A stretch of DNA of 38,332 nucleotides from Emticicia sp. (GTDB lineage: Bacteria > Bacteroidota > Bacteroidia > Cytophagales > Spirosomataceae), in contig JAFEIL010000075.1 in assembly GCA_017495105.1 (NCBI GenBank), forward strand, positions 1 through 38,332, given 5' to 3'. The notes below the pieces were generated by a model. The model ran no database searches. It saw nothing but the letters and a program-made list of their open reading frames with translations, and was not told where the DNA came from. Both the position numbers and the translations under genes were made by a program. Below are positions 1 through 7,482 of this stretch, piece by piece. Every line of letters begins with the position of its first letter. The stretch's first letter is position 1.

Positions 1-19
1 AAAAAGTAGCATAAAATAA

Positions 20-51
20 AAGCTGCCCCAAAATTACTTTTGAGACAGCCT
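20..51 (-). terminator. Probable rho-independent terminator of the MFS transporter gene
   Basis: Read on the minus strand, an AGGCTGTCTC arm and a GGGGCAGCTT arm pair (with G-U pairs) around an AT-rich loop and run into TTTTATTTT. It starts about 25 bp past the stop codon of the transporter gene. Confidence 0.6.
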
Positions 52-76
52 CTTTTTACTGAATTTTATTGGTTTT

Positions 77-1426
77 CTACTTATATCGTTTTTCGATTTC
101 CTCCAAACTCATGCCTTTTGTTTCAAAAACAATGTATTTAGCGAATAATAAGCCGAGTAATACAACTGTCATGTAGATTCCAAAAATTCCACCATTTGTG
201 CCGAGCGATGTTGCTGCCAAAATCGGGAACGAATAAGCTACGCACGCATCAAAAACCCAATGGTTGAAACTACCCATACTCGAAGCAAAACCTCTGATTT
301 TAAGTGGGTAAATCTCCGAAATCAATAACCAACCTAGTGGCCCGAGGCTAATGGCAAAGAAAATAATATAGACATAAACTCCGCCCACGAGCATGATTTT
401 TTGCAGTTCGGGGCTTAGCGAATCTTTCATATAAAAAGCCAAACCAACCATTGCTAAACAAATCGCCGTGCCTATAAGTCCTGTATAAAGAATTTGTTTT
501 CTGCCAAATTTATCAAGTATCATAATAGCTAAAAAAGTAGAAGCAGCATTGATTACACCAACGCCAACGGTTGCGAGTGCTGCAGTATTACCATTAGGAA
601 ATACATTCTTAAAAATATCGGTCGAAAAATAAATGATGGCATTGATACCTGAAAATTGCTGAATAAAGAAAATGCCGATACCAATAAACAACGGAATTCG
701 TAAACGCTTGCTAAACAGCATTCTCCAATCGCCTTTGTTATGTTTTTCGTCTTCGATGATTTGGCGAGTTTGAGCAACTTCAAGCAATGCTTGTTCGGGT
801 TCACGCAGTCGATTCAAAACTTCAAGAGCTTCGGCATCACGTCCTTTTCCAATCAACCAACGTGGACTTTCTGGCACAAAAAACATTCCAACCATTAAGA
901 TTGCAGCAGGAATAAATCCTGTCCAAAACATACTTCTCCAACCATCTTCTTGTTCGGCAAAGAAATAACCAACTACATAAGAAAGTAAAATTCCGAGGGT
1001 AATAGCTAATTGGAAGAATGTTACGAGTTTACCTCTCTTGTCGGTTGGAGCGATTTCGGCCAAATAAAGTGGCACGGTTGAGGCAACAATTCCGATTGCT
1101 AATCCTAAAAATAGACGCCCGATGATTAGGAACAAAACCGTTGGTGCAATTGCAGTAATAATGGAACCAACAACAAAGACAAATGAAGCAATAATATTGA
1201 TTTTTTTACGACCCAATAAATCGGTCAGAGGCCCGCTAATAAAAGGCCCAGCCATACCACCAAATAATACTGCACTTACAATAATGCCTTCGGTTTCGGG
1301 GCTTGGGTTGAACTTTGCTCGAAGTTGGGGCAGAGCAACATTGATAACACCAGTATCAAAGCCAAAAAGTAGGCCACCAGTTGCGGTAACGGCAGCAATA
1401 AAATAAAGAAGCGAGTTTTTATTCAT
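77..1426 (-). CDS. Sugar porter family MFS transporter
   Basis: A 449-residue inner-membrane carrier of the sugar porter (XylE/GalP/GLUT) family, probably a sugar:H+ symporter. Visible hallmarks: the loop 2-3 motif GPLTDLLGRKK (66-75), RLFLGLAIG in TM4, PESPRWL (185-191) after TM6, QQFSGINAIIYFS (256-268) in TM7, DKFGRK (305-310), the GPLGWLLISEIYP stretch (362-374) and the C-terminal FETKGMSLEEIE tail. Length and twelve-helix pattern are normal for the family. It stands alone between the window edge and divergent recF, with its own terminator. The substrate cannot be read from sequence; xylose, galactose or glucose are all possible. It is about 4 kb from the gluconate-type locus and separated from it by recF and mutS2, so a functional link is only a guess. 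Confidence 0.93.
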   Translation of the reverse strand: MNKNSLLYFIAAVTATGGLLFGFDTGVINVALPQLRAKFNPSPETEGIIVSAVLFGGMAGPFISGPLTDLLGRKKINIIASFVFVVGSIITAIAPTVLFLIIGRLFLGLAIGIVASTVPLYLAEIAPTDKRGKLVTFFQLAITLGILLSYVVGYFFAEQEDGWRSMFWTGFIPAAILMVGMFFVPESPRWLIGKGRDAEALEVLNRLREPEQALLEVAQTRQIIEDEKHNKGDWRMLFSKRLRIPLFIGIGIFFIQQFSGINAIIYFSTDIFKNVFPNGNTAALATVGVGVINAASTFLAIMILDKFGRKQILYTGLIGTAICLAMVGLAFYMKDSLSPELQKIMLVGGVYVYIIFFAISLGPLGWLLISEIYPLKIRGFASSMGSFNHWVFDACVAYSFPILAATSLGTNGGIFGIYMTVVLLGLLFAKYIVFETKGMSLEEIEKRYK

Positions 1427-1514
1427 CAGAACATTTAACAGGTTAAGTAAGGATTAGGATTACAAATAAACTAAACTTTAGTGAAAAATGCCTAAATTTC
1501 GAATTAATTTACAA

Positions 1515-1565
1515 GACAACTGTTTCGACAGTCCGATGTTTCGATAGTCCGATTTCTCAGTTGTC
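1515..1565. repeat. Inverted repeat with internal direct repeats upstream of recF
   Basis: GACAACTG (1515-1522) and CAGTTGTC (1558-1565) are perfect inverted arms. Between them TTTCGACAGTCCGAT and TTTCGATAGTCCGAT are tandem near-copies. The right arm covers the TTG codon at 1561, which argues against that codon as the recF start. The CGACAGTC/CGATAGTC words resemble those of the hairpin at 19435-19486. Confidence 0.6.
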
Positions 1566-1578
1566 AAAATCGCTCATA

Positions 1579-2661
1579 ATGTTTTTAGATAAATTATATC
1601 TTTCAAACTTCAAAAATTACGAAGAAGCAAACTTTACGTTTTCGAGTCAGGTAAATTGTATTGTGGGCGAAAATGGCAGTGGTAAGACCAATTTGCTTGA
1701 TGCTGTTTATTTTTTGGCTTTGAGTAAAAGTGCCATTCATAGTCAAGATGCCCTTAATATTAACCACGACGCTGATGTAATGATGATTGATGGGGTTTTT
1801 AGGAAAGGAGATAAAAAACATCAAATTACTTGTTCGATTCAGCGTGGGCATCGCAAAGTACTACTACACGATAAAAAGCCTTATGAACGCCTTGCCGACC
1901 ACATAGGGCAATTCCCTGTAGTTTTGATTGCCCCCGACGATACGGAATTGATAAAAAATGGGAGCGAAGGCCGCCGTCGTTTTTTTGATGGTGTACTTTC
2001 TCAGATGGATAATGATTACCTAACTGATTATCAGCATTATAATAAGCTTTTAGACCAACGGAATAGTTTATTGAAAATTTTCTTTGAGCGAAATTTCCTC
2101 GACCAAGATTTACTTGATACTTATTCTGACCCTTTTGTGAAACTCGCAATCAAGATTTTTGGACAACGTAAAAATTTCATCGAAAAATTTCTGCCAATTT
2201 TCAAAAAGCACTATCAAATTTTAGGTGAAGGCCGTGAAGAAGTAGAAATTATTTTTGAGTCGGAAGTGGCAAGTGGAGATTTTGTGAAAGAATTTAGATT
2301 GAATCGACAAACTGATGTAAAAGCCCAACGCACCACGAAAGGTATTCATAAAGATGATTATGTTTTTGAAATCGACCGATATCCAGTCAAAAAATTTGGC
2401 TCGCAGGGGCAACAAAAATCGTTTGTGATGGCTCTAAGATTGGCTCAATTTGAGATGTTGGAGGAGTTACGAGGAGTAAAACCTATTTTGCTTTTAGACG
2501 ACATTTTTGATAAACTCGACGACCGAAGGATTCAAAAACTCATCGAAAGTATTGATAATCAGACTTTTGGACAGGTTTTCATTTCGGATGCTCGCCCTGA
2601 ACGAACTGAAAAAATTTTGAAAAATGTGAAGGCCGAGATAAATTATATTCGAACAAAGTAG
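1579..2661 (+). CDS. recF: DNA replication/repair protein RecF
   Basis: RecF is a cytoplasmic SMC-like ATPase that acts with RecO and RecR to load RecA at single-strand gaps. The protein begins MFLDKLYLSNFKNY, the usual RecF N-terminus, followed by the Walker A loop GENGSGKTN (30-38). Near the C-terminus come the ABC-type signature GSQGQQKSFVMALRLAQ and Walker B ILLLDDIFDKLDDRR. With the ATG at 1579 it is 360 residues, normal for the family. The reading frame is open upstream to a TTG at 1561, but that codon lies in an inverted repeat and would add six atypical residues. It converges with mutS2 and the two stops are separated only by a hairpin. In many bacteria recF sits beside dnaA/dnaN; here it does not. 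Confidence 0.96.
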   Translation: MFLDKLYLSNFKNYEEANFTFSSQVNCIVGENGSGKTNLLDAVYFLALSKSAIHSQDALNINHDADVMMIDGVFRKGDKKHQITCSIQRGHRKVLLHDKKPYERLADHIGQFPVVLIAPDDTELIKNGSEGRRRFFDGVLSQMDNDYLTDYQHYNKLLDQRNSLLKIFFERNFLDQDLLDTYSDPFVKLAIKIFGQRKNFIEKFLPIFKKHYQILGEGREEVEIIFESEVASGDFVKEFRLNRQTDVKAQRTTKGIHKDDYVFEIDRYPVKKFGSQGQQKSFVMALRLAQFEMLEELRGVKPILLLDDIFDKLDDRRIQKLIESIDNQTFGQVFISDARPERTEKILKNVKAEINYIRTK

Positions 2662-2712
2662 AGTCGGGGTCGCCTCAGACGTTGCACGCAACATCTGATG
2701 TGACCCCGTCTC
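2661..2712. repeat. Long imperfect hairpin between convergent recF and mutS2
   Basis: Two 25-nt arms (2661-2685 and 2688-2712) are complementary with four mismatches around a 2-nt loop; the cores are CGGGGTC/GACCCCG and TCAGA/TCTGA. It fills the space between the two convergent stop codons, so it probably works as a bidirectional terminator. The GC-rich content against an AT-rich background suggests a dispersed REP-like repeat. Confidence 0.7.
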
Positions 2713-2719
2713 TACAAAA

Positions 2720-5176
2720 TCACTTCATCTTCACAATCGTAACGCCCTGCCCACCACGGTCAGCGTGCTCGTCAGATGTACTTGAAACTTGTTTATATCC
2801 TCGTAAATGTTGGCGAATGAGCGTGCGTAAAATACCGTCGCCTTTGCCATGCACAATTCTTAGTTCGGGATAGCCGAGCATAATTGCATCATTCATCAAA
2901 GTATCAACTTCTCCGAGTGCTTCTTCGCTGCGTTTTCCTCGCAAATCAACATTAAAGCTAAAATTAACCATTTTTTCGTTCATATCAATGCCCGAAATTT
3001 TTGAGCGAATTACCTCTTTTGTTGCCTCTTTATACTCTTTTTTGCTCATTTTCTCTAAGCGACTTAGTTTGATATTGGTTTTTAGTTCACCAATGGCAAC
3101 CTCAATATCTTTGCCTCTAATCGCCAAAACTTCACCTATCGTTGCTTGTCCTTTGATTCGGACGTAATCTTTTACAACAATTTCACCGTTGCTCGTTTCC
3201 CATTCTTCACCAGCAGGAGCTTTTATTTCTTCCACTTTTTGAAGTTTTAGCTCTTTTTCTTCAAAAATTTGCAATTCTTGACGAAGTAATTTAGTTGCAT
3301 CTTTTTCGGCTTTTCCTTCTTTTATTTCACGAATAGTATTTTCTATTTTGCGATTAGCTTCTTTGAGCAACTCTTTGGCTTGTGTTTTGGCTTCATTCAG
3401 AATCTTCTTTTTCTCAATCTCCAAAAAGCTTTTTAAACCAGTATATTGTTCAAGAGTAGTGGTTAGCTTCTGATTTTTTTCAATGAATTCTTTATTTTTT
3501 TCTGAGAAAACCTTTCGCTCAATTTCTAATTCTTTAATCAATTTCTCGAAATCAATTTGTTGTGTACCTAATTTTCGCTTAGCATTCTCAACGATTTGTT
3601 TCGATAAACCAATTTTTTGGGCAACTTCCAAAGCAAACGAACTGCCGGGTTTACCAATTTCGAGGGCATAAAGTGGTTCTAAAAGTTCAGCATCAAATTT
3701 CATTGCACCGTTTACCGTTCCATCGTGTTTATCGGCAAAAACCTTCAGATTTGTATAGTGCGTGTTGATTACGCCATGGGCATTCGATTTTAATAATTGC
3801 TCCAAAATTGACTCAGCAATTGCTCCACCCAAAGTTGGTTCTGTACCAGTACCAAACTCATCGATGAGAAATAACGTAAATTTATTCGCAAAATTGACAA
3901 AATGCTTCATGTTTGTCAAGTGCGAACTATACGTACTTAGGTCATTTTCTATGCTTTGTTCATCACCAATATCGATGAAAATATTCTTAAAAACGCCAAT
4001 TTTTGAATCGGGGGAAACAGGCACGAGTAAGCCACACTGAGCCATGTATTGCACCAAACCGATAGTTTTGAGCATGACCGATTTTCCACCAGCGTTAGGG
4101 CCAGATACTAGTACAATTCGGTTATCTTTATCGAGTTTTATTGTTAACGGAACAACGTTTTTGCCTTGTTTTTTGAACGACAAATGTAAAAGTGGATGTT
4201 TGGCTCTATACCATTCAAGGGCTTGATTTTCGACCAAAAGAGGGGCAGTTCCATCAATTTCCAAGGCAAACTTAGCTTTTGCACCAATAAAATCTATGAT
4301 TCCGAGAAAAAGATATGCTTTACGTAAAGCAGGTACGTGTGGGCGAATAAAATCCGTCAAGCGTTCCAAAATCTTTACTATTTCACGGCGTTCACGGGCT
4401 TCCAATTCTCTGATTTCATTGTTGGCTTCGAGCACTTCGGCAGGTTCTATGAAAGCCATTTGTCCAGTTGCTGACTCGTCATGCACAAAGCCTTTGAGTT
4501 TGCGTTTATGTTCCGACAAAATCGGAATTACCATGCGACCATCACGGACAGTTAGAGACATTTCATCGCCAATCCAACCGCTATTTCGTACAGTTTTAAG
4601 AATACGTTCCAGCGTTTTACGCAAATCGCTTGCTTCCGAAATCAAACGACGACGAATATCCATTAACTCGGGTGAAGCGTTGTCTCTTACTTTTCCTCGC
4701 TCATCAATGATTTTATCAATTTGAGAAATCACCGTTGCCCAGCCCGCCACCCCCGCCCCCAGTGGGGGAGCAGTTGGTAGAGAATTGTCCACCAATGTTT
4801 TAAGTTCTGGATACGTAGGTTGCTTTCCAGTATTATCTTCTTTTAATTTGAAGAAATGAATGATTTGCTGAATCGTACGAAGCGAGAGTTTTATTTCAAA
4901 AAACTGCTCTTCACTCACAAAAGCACCTTCGATTGCTGCTCTTGAAAGGGCTTCGCTGACATCAATATAATTTTGTTGCGGAAAATCAGACTCGGTTTGT
5001 AGAATCAACTTAAATTCGGCAGCTTGGCGATGCAAACGGTCGATTATCTTGAAATCATCAGAAAAACGAATTTTTTCGACAAAAGCTTGTCCAAGCGAAC
5101 TGACGCAATGCTCGGCGATGTGTTCACGAATTTTATCGAAACCTAACTTTTGTTCTATATTTTGGGGGTAAAGCAT
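2720..5176 (-). CDS. mutS2: MutS2 family protein with C-terminal Smr domain
   Basis: MutS2 lacks the mismatch-recognition domain of MutS. In other bacteria it suppresses recombination, and in Bacillus it has a role in rescuing collided ribosomes. Here 818 residues carry an N-terminal core/lever region, the P-loop SGPNAGGKS (358-366, Lys365), Walker B LFLIDEFGTGTEPT, a long charged coiled coil, a KOW-like segment with VRIKGQATIGEVLAI, and a C-terminal Smr nuclease-type domain with DLRG (from Asp744) and HGKGDGILR (from His776). All key ATPase and Smr motifs are present. Odd feature: residues about 135-147 (PTAPPLGAGVAGW) are encoded by a GC-rich palindromic tract that looks like an inserted repeat; see the separate entry. 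Confidence 0.95.
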   Translation of the reverse strand: MLYPQNIEQKLGFDKIREHIAEHCVSSLGQAFVEKIRFSDDFKIIDRLHRQAAEFKLILQTESDFPQQNYIDVSEALSRAAIEGAFVSEEQFFEIKLSLRTIQQIIHFFKLKEDNTGKQPTYPELKTLVDNSLPTAPPLGAGVAGWATVISQIDKIIDERGKVRDNASPELMDIRRRLISEASDLRKTLERILKTVRNSGWIGDEMSLTVRDGRMVIPILSEHKRKLKGFVHDESATGQMAFIEPAEVLEANNEIRELEARERREIVKILERLTDFIRPHVPALRKAYLFLGIIDFIGAKAKFALEIDGTAPLLVENQALEWYRAKHPLLHLSFKKQGKNVVPLTIKLDKDNRIVLVSGPNAGGKSVMLKTIGLVQYMAQCGLLVPVSPDSKIGVFKNIFIDIGDEQSIENDLSTYSSHLTNMKHFVNFANKFTLFLIDEFGTGTEPTLGGAIAESILEQLLKSNAHGVINTHYTNLKVFADKHDGTVNGAMKFDAELLEPLYALEIGKPGSSFALEVAQKIGLSKQIVENAKRKLGTQQIDFEKLIKELEIERKVFSEKNKEFIEKNQKLTTTLEQYTGLKSFLEIEKKKILNEAKTQAKELLKEANRKIENTIREIKEGKAEKDATKLLRQELQIFEEKELKLQKVEEIKAPAGEEWETSNGEIVVKDYVRIKGQATIGEVLAIRGKDIEVAIGELKTNIKLSRLEKMSKKEYKEATKEVIRSKISGIDMNEKMVNFSFNVDLRGKRSEEALGEVDTLMNDAIMLGYPELRIVHGKGDGILRTLIRQHLRGYKQVSSTSDEHADRGGQGVTIVKMK
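4738..4772. repeat. GC-rich palindromic repeat inside mutS2
   Basis: A 35-bp run made almost only of G/C, with the palindrome-like core CCCCCAGTGGGGG (4756-4768), sits inside an AT-rich coding region. It stays in frame and encodes Pro/Gly/Ala-rich residues in the linker before the conserved VISQIDKIIDERG segment. Composition and palindromy suggest capture of a dispersed intergenic repeat. Confidence 0.6.
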
Positions 5177-5330
5177 GAAAATTTGTGGTAAATCAAATAT
5201 TTATAAGCCAATAAGTAGTTTAATTGTTTTCGGCTACTTTTGTTTGAATTAAAACACAAATTTACCACAAATTTTGTTCGTTTAGGGTATTTGAAGAAGT
5301 TAGCGTGCAGGATTTAGGTTTATTTTTTCA

Positions 5331-5424
5331 CCACGGAGTAAAAAATGAGTTTGAACACGGAGCTTCACAGAGTTTTTTTGCATACTCCGTGGAACTCCGT
5401 TCTAAACTTTCTGAAACTCCGTGG
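5331..5424. repeat. CCACGGAGT hairpin-forming repeat cluster
   Basis: CCACGGAGT (5331-5339) pairs with ACTCCGTGG (5416-5424). Between them lie further copies of ACGGAG, CTCCGTG and ACTCCGT in both orientations, so several alternative hairpins can form. It occupies the 287-bp spacer between mutS2 and the propeller gene stop, which holds no other recognisable feature. Confidence 0.65.
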
Positions 5425-5463
5425 TTAATCTAACTTGTTCTTTACTCAAAGATTGATTGTAGT

Positions 5464-6513
5464 CTAAACTCTCTCCAACATAATCGGGTATGTTTTACGA
5501 GAAGCCCATTGTGGCACATAAATATTATCATTACTATCTATACATACATCATGTGGGTGCAAGAAAACCTTAAATGGGTCTTGCTTGCGTTGTTCTTGAA
5601 GTTGATTATTTTGATAAATTGGCTCACTTCCTCCTGGAGTCGAAATAACCCGGTCGTTTTTATCCAAAATCGTAATAAAGCCAGAGTTTGGATAAGAATC
5701 TGACGTTGAACGGAATGCCGCACCATAAAGATTTTCACCTTTGATTACGGGACGACAAATATATGTTCCTGGCAAAGCAATCGTTGAAATGTATTTGCCA
5801 TCAAGTGTGTAGCGTTTCCAGCAATTTTCGATTCTTGAAGTCACAATCAGTGTTGGGTTTTGTTTATTTCGAGTATCAACCACTACGCCGTGATTGCACT
5901 TAAATTTATCAACACCATCGCCACTACCGCCCCAATGACGAATATACTTTCCCTTTGAATCATATTGCATGACATAATTTAAACCATAACCATCAGTTAC
6001 AAAAATATCTCCATTGGCAGGATTTACTGCACTTTCGGTTGGTTTAAACTGAGCAGGGTGTTCATAAACACCAGTTTCTTTTGGATATTCAATCTTGAAA
6101 ATCTCTTTACCTTTCAAATCGGTCTTGATAACTTGATGACGGTCGGTATCGCAAATCAGTAAAAACTGTTCTCCACCTTCATTCAAGAGTGTAAGTCCGT
6201 GACCTCCAATATAGGTCGTTCCCCAAGTTTCGAGCAATTTTCCTGATTTGTCATAAATCAAAACATTGTTTTTTGTTTCGTTGCCGAGCATAATTAGGCG
6301 TCCTTTGGCATCTTCTACCATTTCGTGGCAGTCGTTCACAGGATTTTTCCCTGCATCCAACATTCCCCAACCAACTTTTACTCGGTATTTGTGGGTGTTA
6401 TGTCCGATGATGATTTCATCGTTTTTACCAAAACTAACTTCGGGAAAAGCTGAAATGGCGGTCGTAATTCCTGTAATCTTTAAGAAATTCCGACGAGTTA
6501 AAAATTCATTCAT
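5464..6513 (-). CDS. Tat-exported six-bladed beta-propeller protein, PAL/NHL-like
   Basis: A 349-residue periplasmic propeller. The N-terminus has a twin-arginine signal, TRRNFLKITG (6-15), followed by a hydrophobic stretch. NHL-type blades recur (for example SAVNPANGDIFVTDGYG and DVCIDSNDNIYVPQWAS). Residues His105 (IGGHGLTL), Tyr176 (DGYG), His208 (NHGVVVD), Arg227 (TSRIEN) and His321-Asp322 (HPHDVCID) are placed like the zinc-site and catalytic residues of peptidylglycine alpha-amidating lyase (PAL), as far as I remember that enzyme. Export by Tat fits a protein folded around a metal before transport. It is last in the minus-strand block that starts with susC and follows the phosphoesterase closely. 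The substrate is unknown; a lyase acting on an alpha-hydroxy compound is possible, but the protein could also be only a binding propeller. Confidence 0.75.
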   Translation of the reverse strand: MNEFLTRRNFLKITGITTAISAFPEVSFGKNDEIIIGHNTHKYRVKVGWGMLDAGKNPVNDCHEMVEDAKGRLIMLGNETKNNVLIYDKSGKLLETWGTTYIGGHGLTLLNEGGEQFLLICDTDRHQVIKTDLKGKEIFKIEYPKETGVYEHPAQFKPTESAVNPANGDIFVTDGYGLNYVMQYDSKGKYIRHWGGSGDGVDKFKCNHGVVVDTRNKQNPTLIVTSRIENCWKRYTLDGKYISTIALPGTYICRPVIKGENLYGAAFRSTSDSYPNSGFITILDKNDRVISTPGGSEPIYQNNQLQEQRKQDPFKVFLHPHDVCIDSNDNIYVPQWASRKTYPIMLERV

Positions 6514-6544
6514 TAGTTTTATAAGGTTGAATAAATGGGTAATA

Positions 6545-7354
6545 TTACACGGTTGCTTCGTTAATTTTAGTAGTTGGATTCATGATATAGGTAAGAAGTT
6601 TGTTTTCCTTCTGTAATTCCACGATTCTATATCCTCGATAGTTCGTTCCCCAGTTTCCACCGATGTGAGAATCAAACATATAAGGAATACCGTCATGCGT
6701 TTTTATATTTTCTTGGTCGTGGTCATGGCCGTTGAAAACCGCACGAACATTTTTATATTGCTTCATTAACTCTTGAAACTCTTTGCTATCAACGGCATTA
6801 TCAGTCCATTTTACGGGCGTGATATGTATAAAAATGAAGATATTTTTCTTCTTTTTATGTTCGTCGAGTTTTGATTTAAACCACTCAATGTTCGGAGGAA
6901 GGTACTTTCCTTCAAGATTTGAAGTTGTTCCGAACAAAAATGCGTTATTTCCTAAAACATAATCATAGTTTACAGGCACGCCCCACACCATCTCCCATTG
7001 CTCAGGTGTTGCGTGGTCGTGGTTGCCTTGTGTAACGAAATAAGGCATTTCGAGGTCATCGAAGTAGCTTTTTGCGGTTGATAAGAAATTGATATCATCG
7101 TGAATAATGTCGCCATTGATTACGCAAAAATCAAATTTTTGCTCACGGTGTTGGGCATTTACATTTTTGATGAAAGTTTCGAAATAAGCTTTATAGTCGG
7201 TTTTGGGCTGACCAAAATGACCATCAGAGGCTACTACGAAACGAAGTTTTGATTTCTTGGAAGTTAGGTTTTCGGCAAATGCAGGGATAATACTGCCATC
7301 AGCTAGCAAAAATGTAGCAAATGATATTTGTTTGATAAAGTCTTTGCGATTCAT
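6545..7354 (-). CDS. Exported calcineurin-like metallophosphoesterase
   Basis: A 269-residue dinuclear-metal phosphoesterase with the full motif series: ASDGHFG (Asp44, His46), INGDIIHDD (Asp82), QGNHDHA (Asn111, His112), IFIHITP, and GHDHD near the C-terminus. The first 28 residues look like an export signal (NRKDFIKQI, a hydrophobic stretch, then PAFAEN), with RK instead of the RR of the neighbouring Tat protein. It lies 31 bp upstream of the propeller gene and downstream of gluconokinase in the same direction, so it is probably co-transcribed. Family members range over cyclic-nucleotide, nucleotide and sugar phosphate substrates. From context it may remove phosphate from an imported compound; this is inference. 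Confidence 0.88.
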   Translation of the reverse strand: MNRKDFIKQISFATFLLADGSIIPAFAENLTSKKSKLRFVVASDGHFGQPKTDYKAYFETFIKNVNAQHREQKFDFCVINGDIIHDDINFLSTAKSYFDDLEMPYFVTQGNHDHATPEQWEMVWGVPVNYDYVLGNNAFLFGTTSNLEGKYLPPNIEWFKSKLDEHKKKKNIFIFIHITPVKWTDNAVDSKEFQELMKQYKNVRAVFNGHDHDQENIKTHDGIPYMFDSHIGGNWGTNYRGYRIVELQKENKLLTYIMNPTTKINEATV

Positions 7355-7482
7355 AGTCAGAATAAATGAATAGTTTTAAGGAATGAATTTGCATCATTTA
7401 TTTGATTCCAACAAAAAACCGAGCGATTATTTAATGAAATTTACTATTAAACAATTATTTCGTGATTGGGAAGAACTGTATT

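Noticed and set aside
1122-1406. Plus-strand open frame of 94 codons opposite the MFS gene
   Set aside because: Antisense shadow of a strongly supported gene; no motif or start context.
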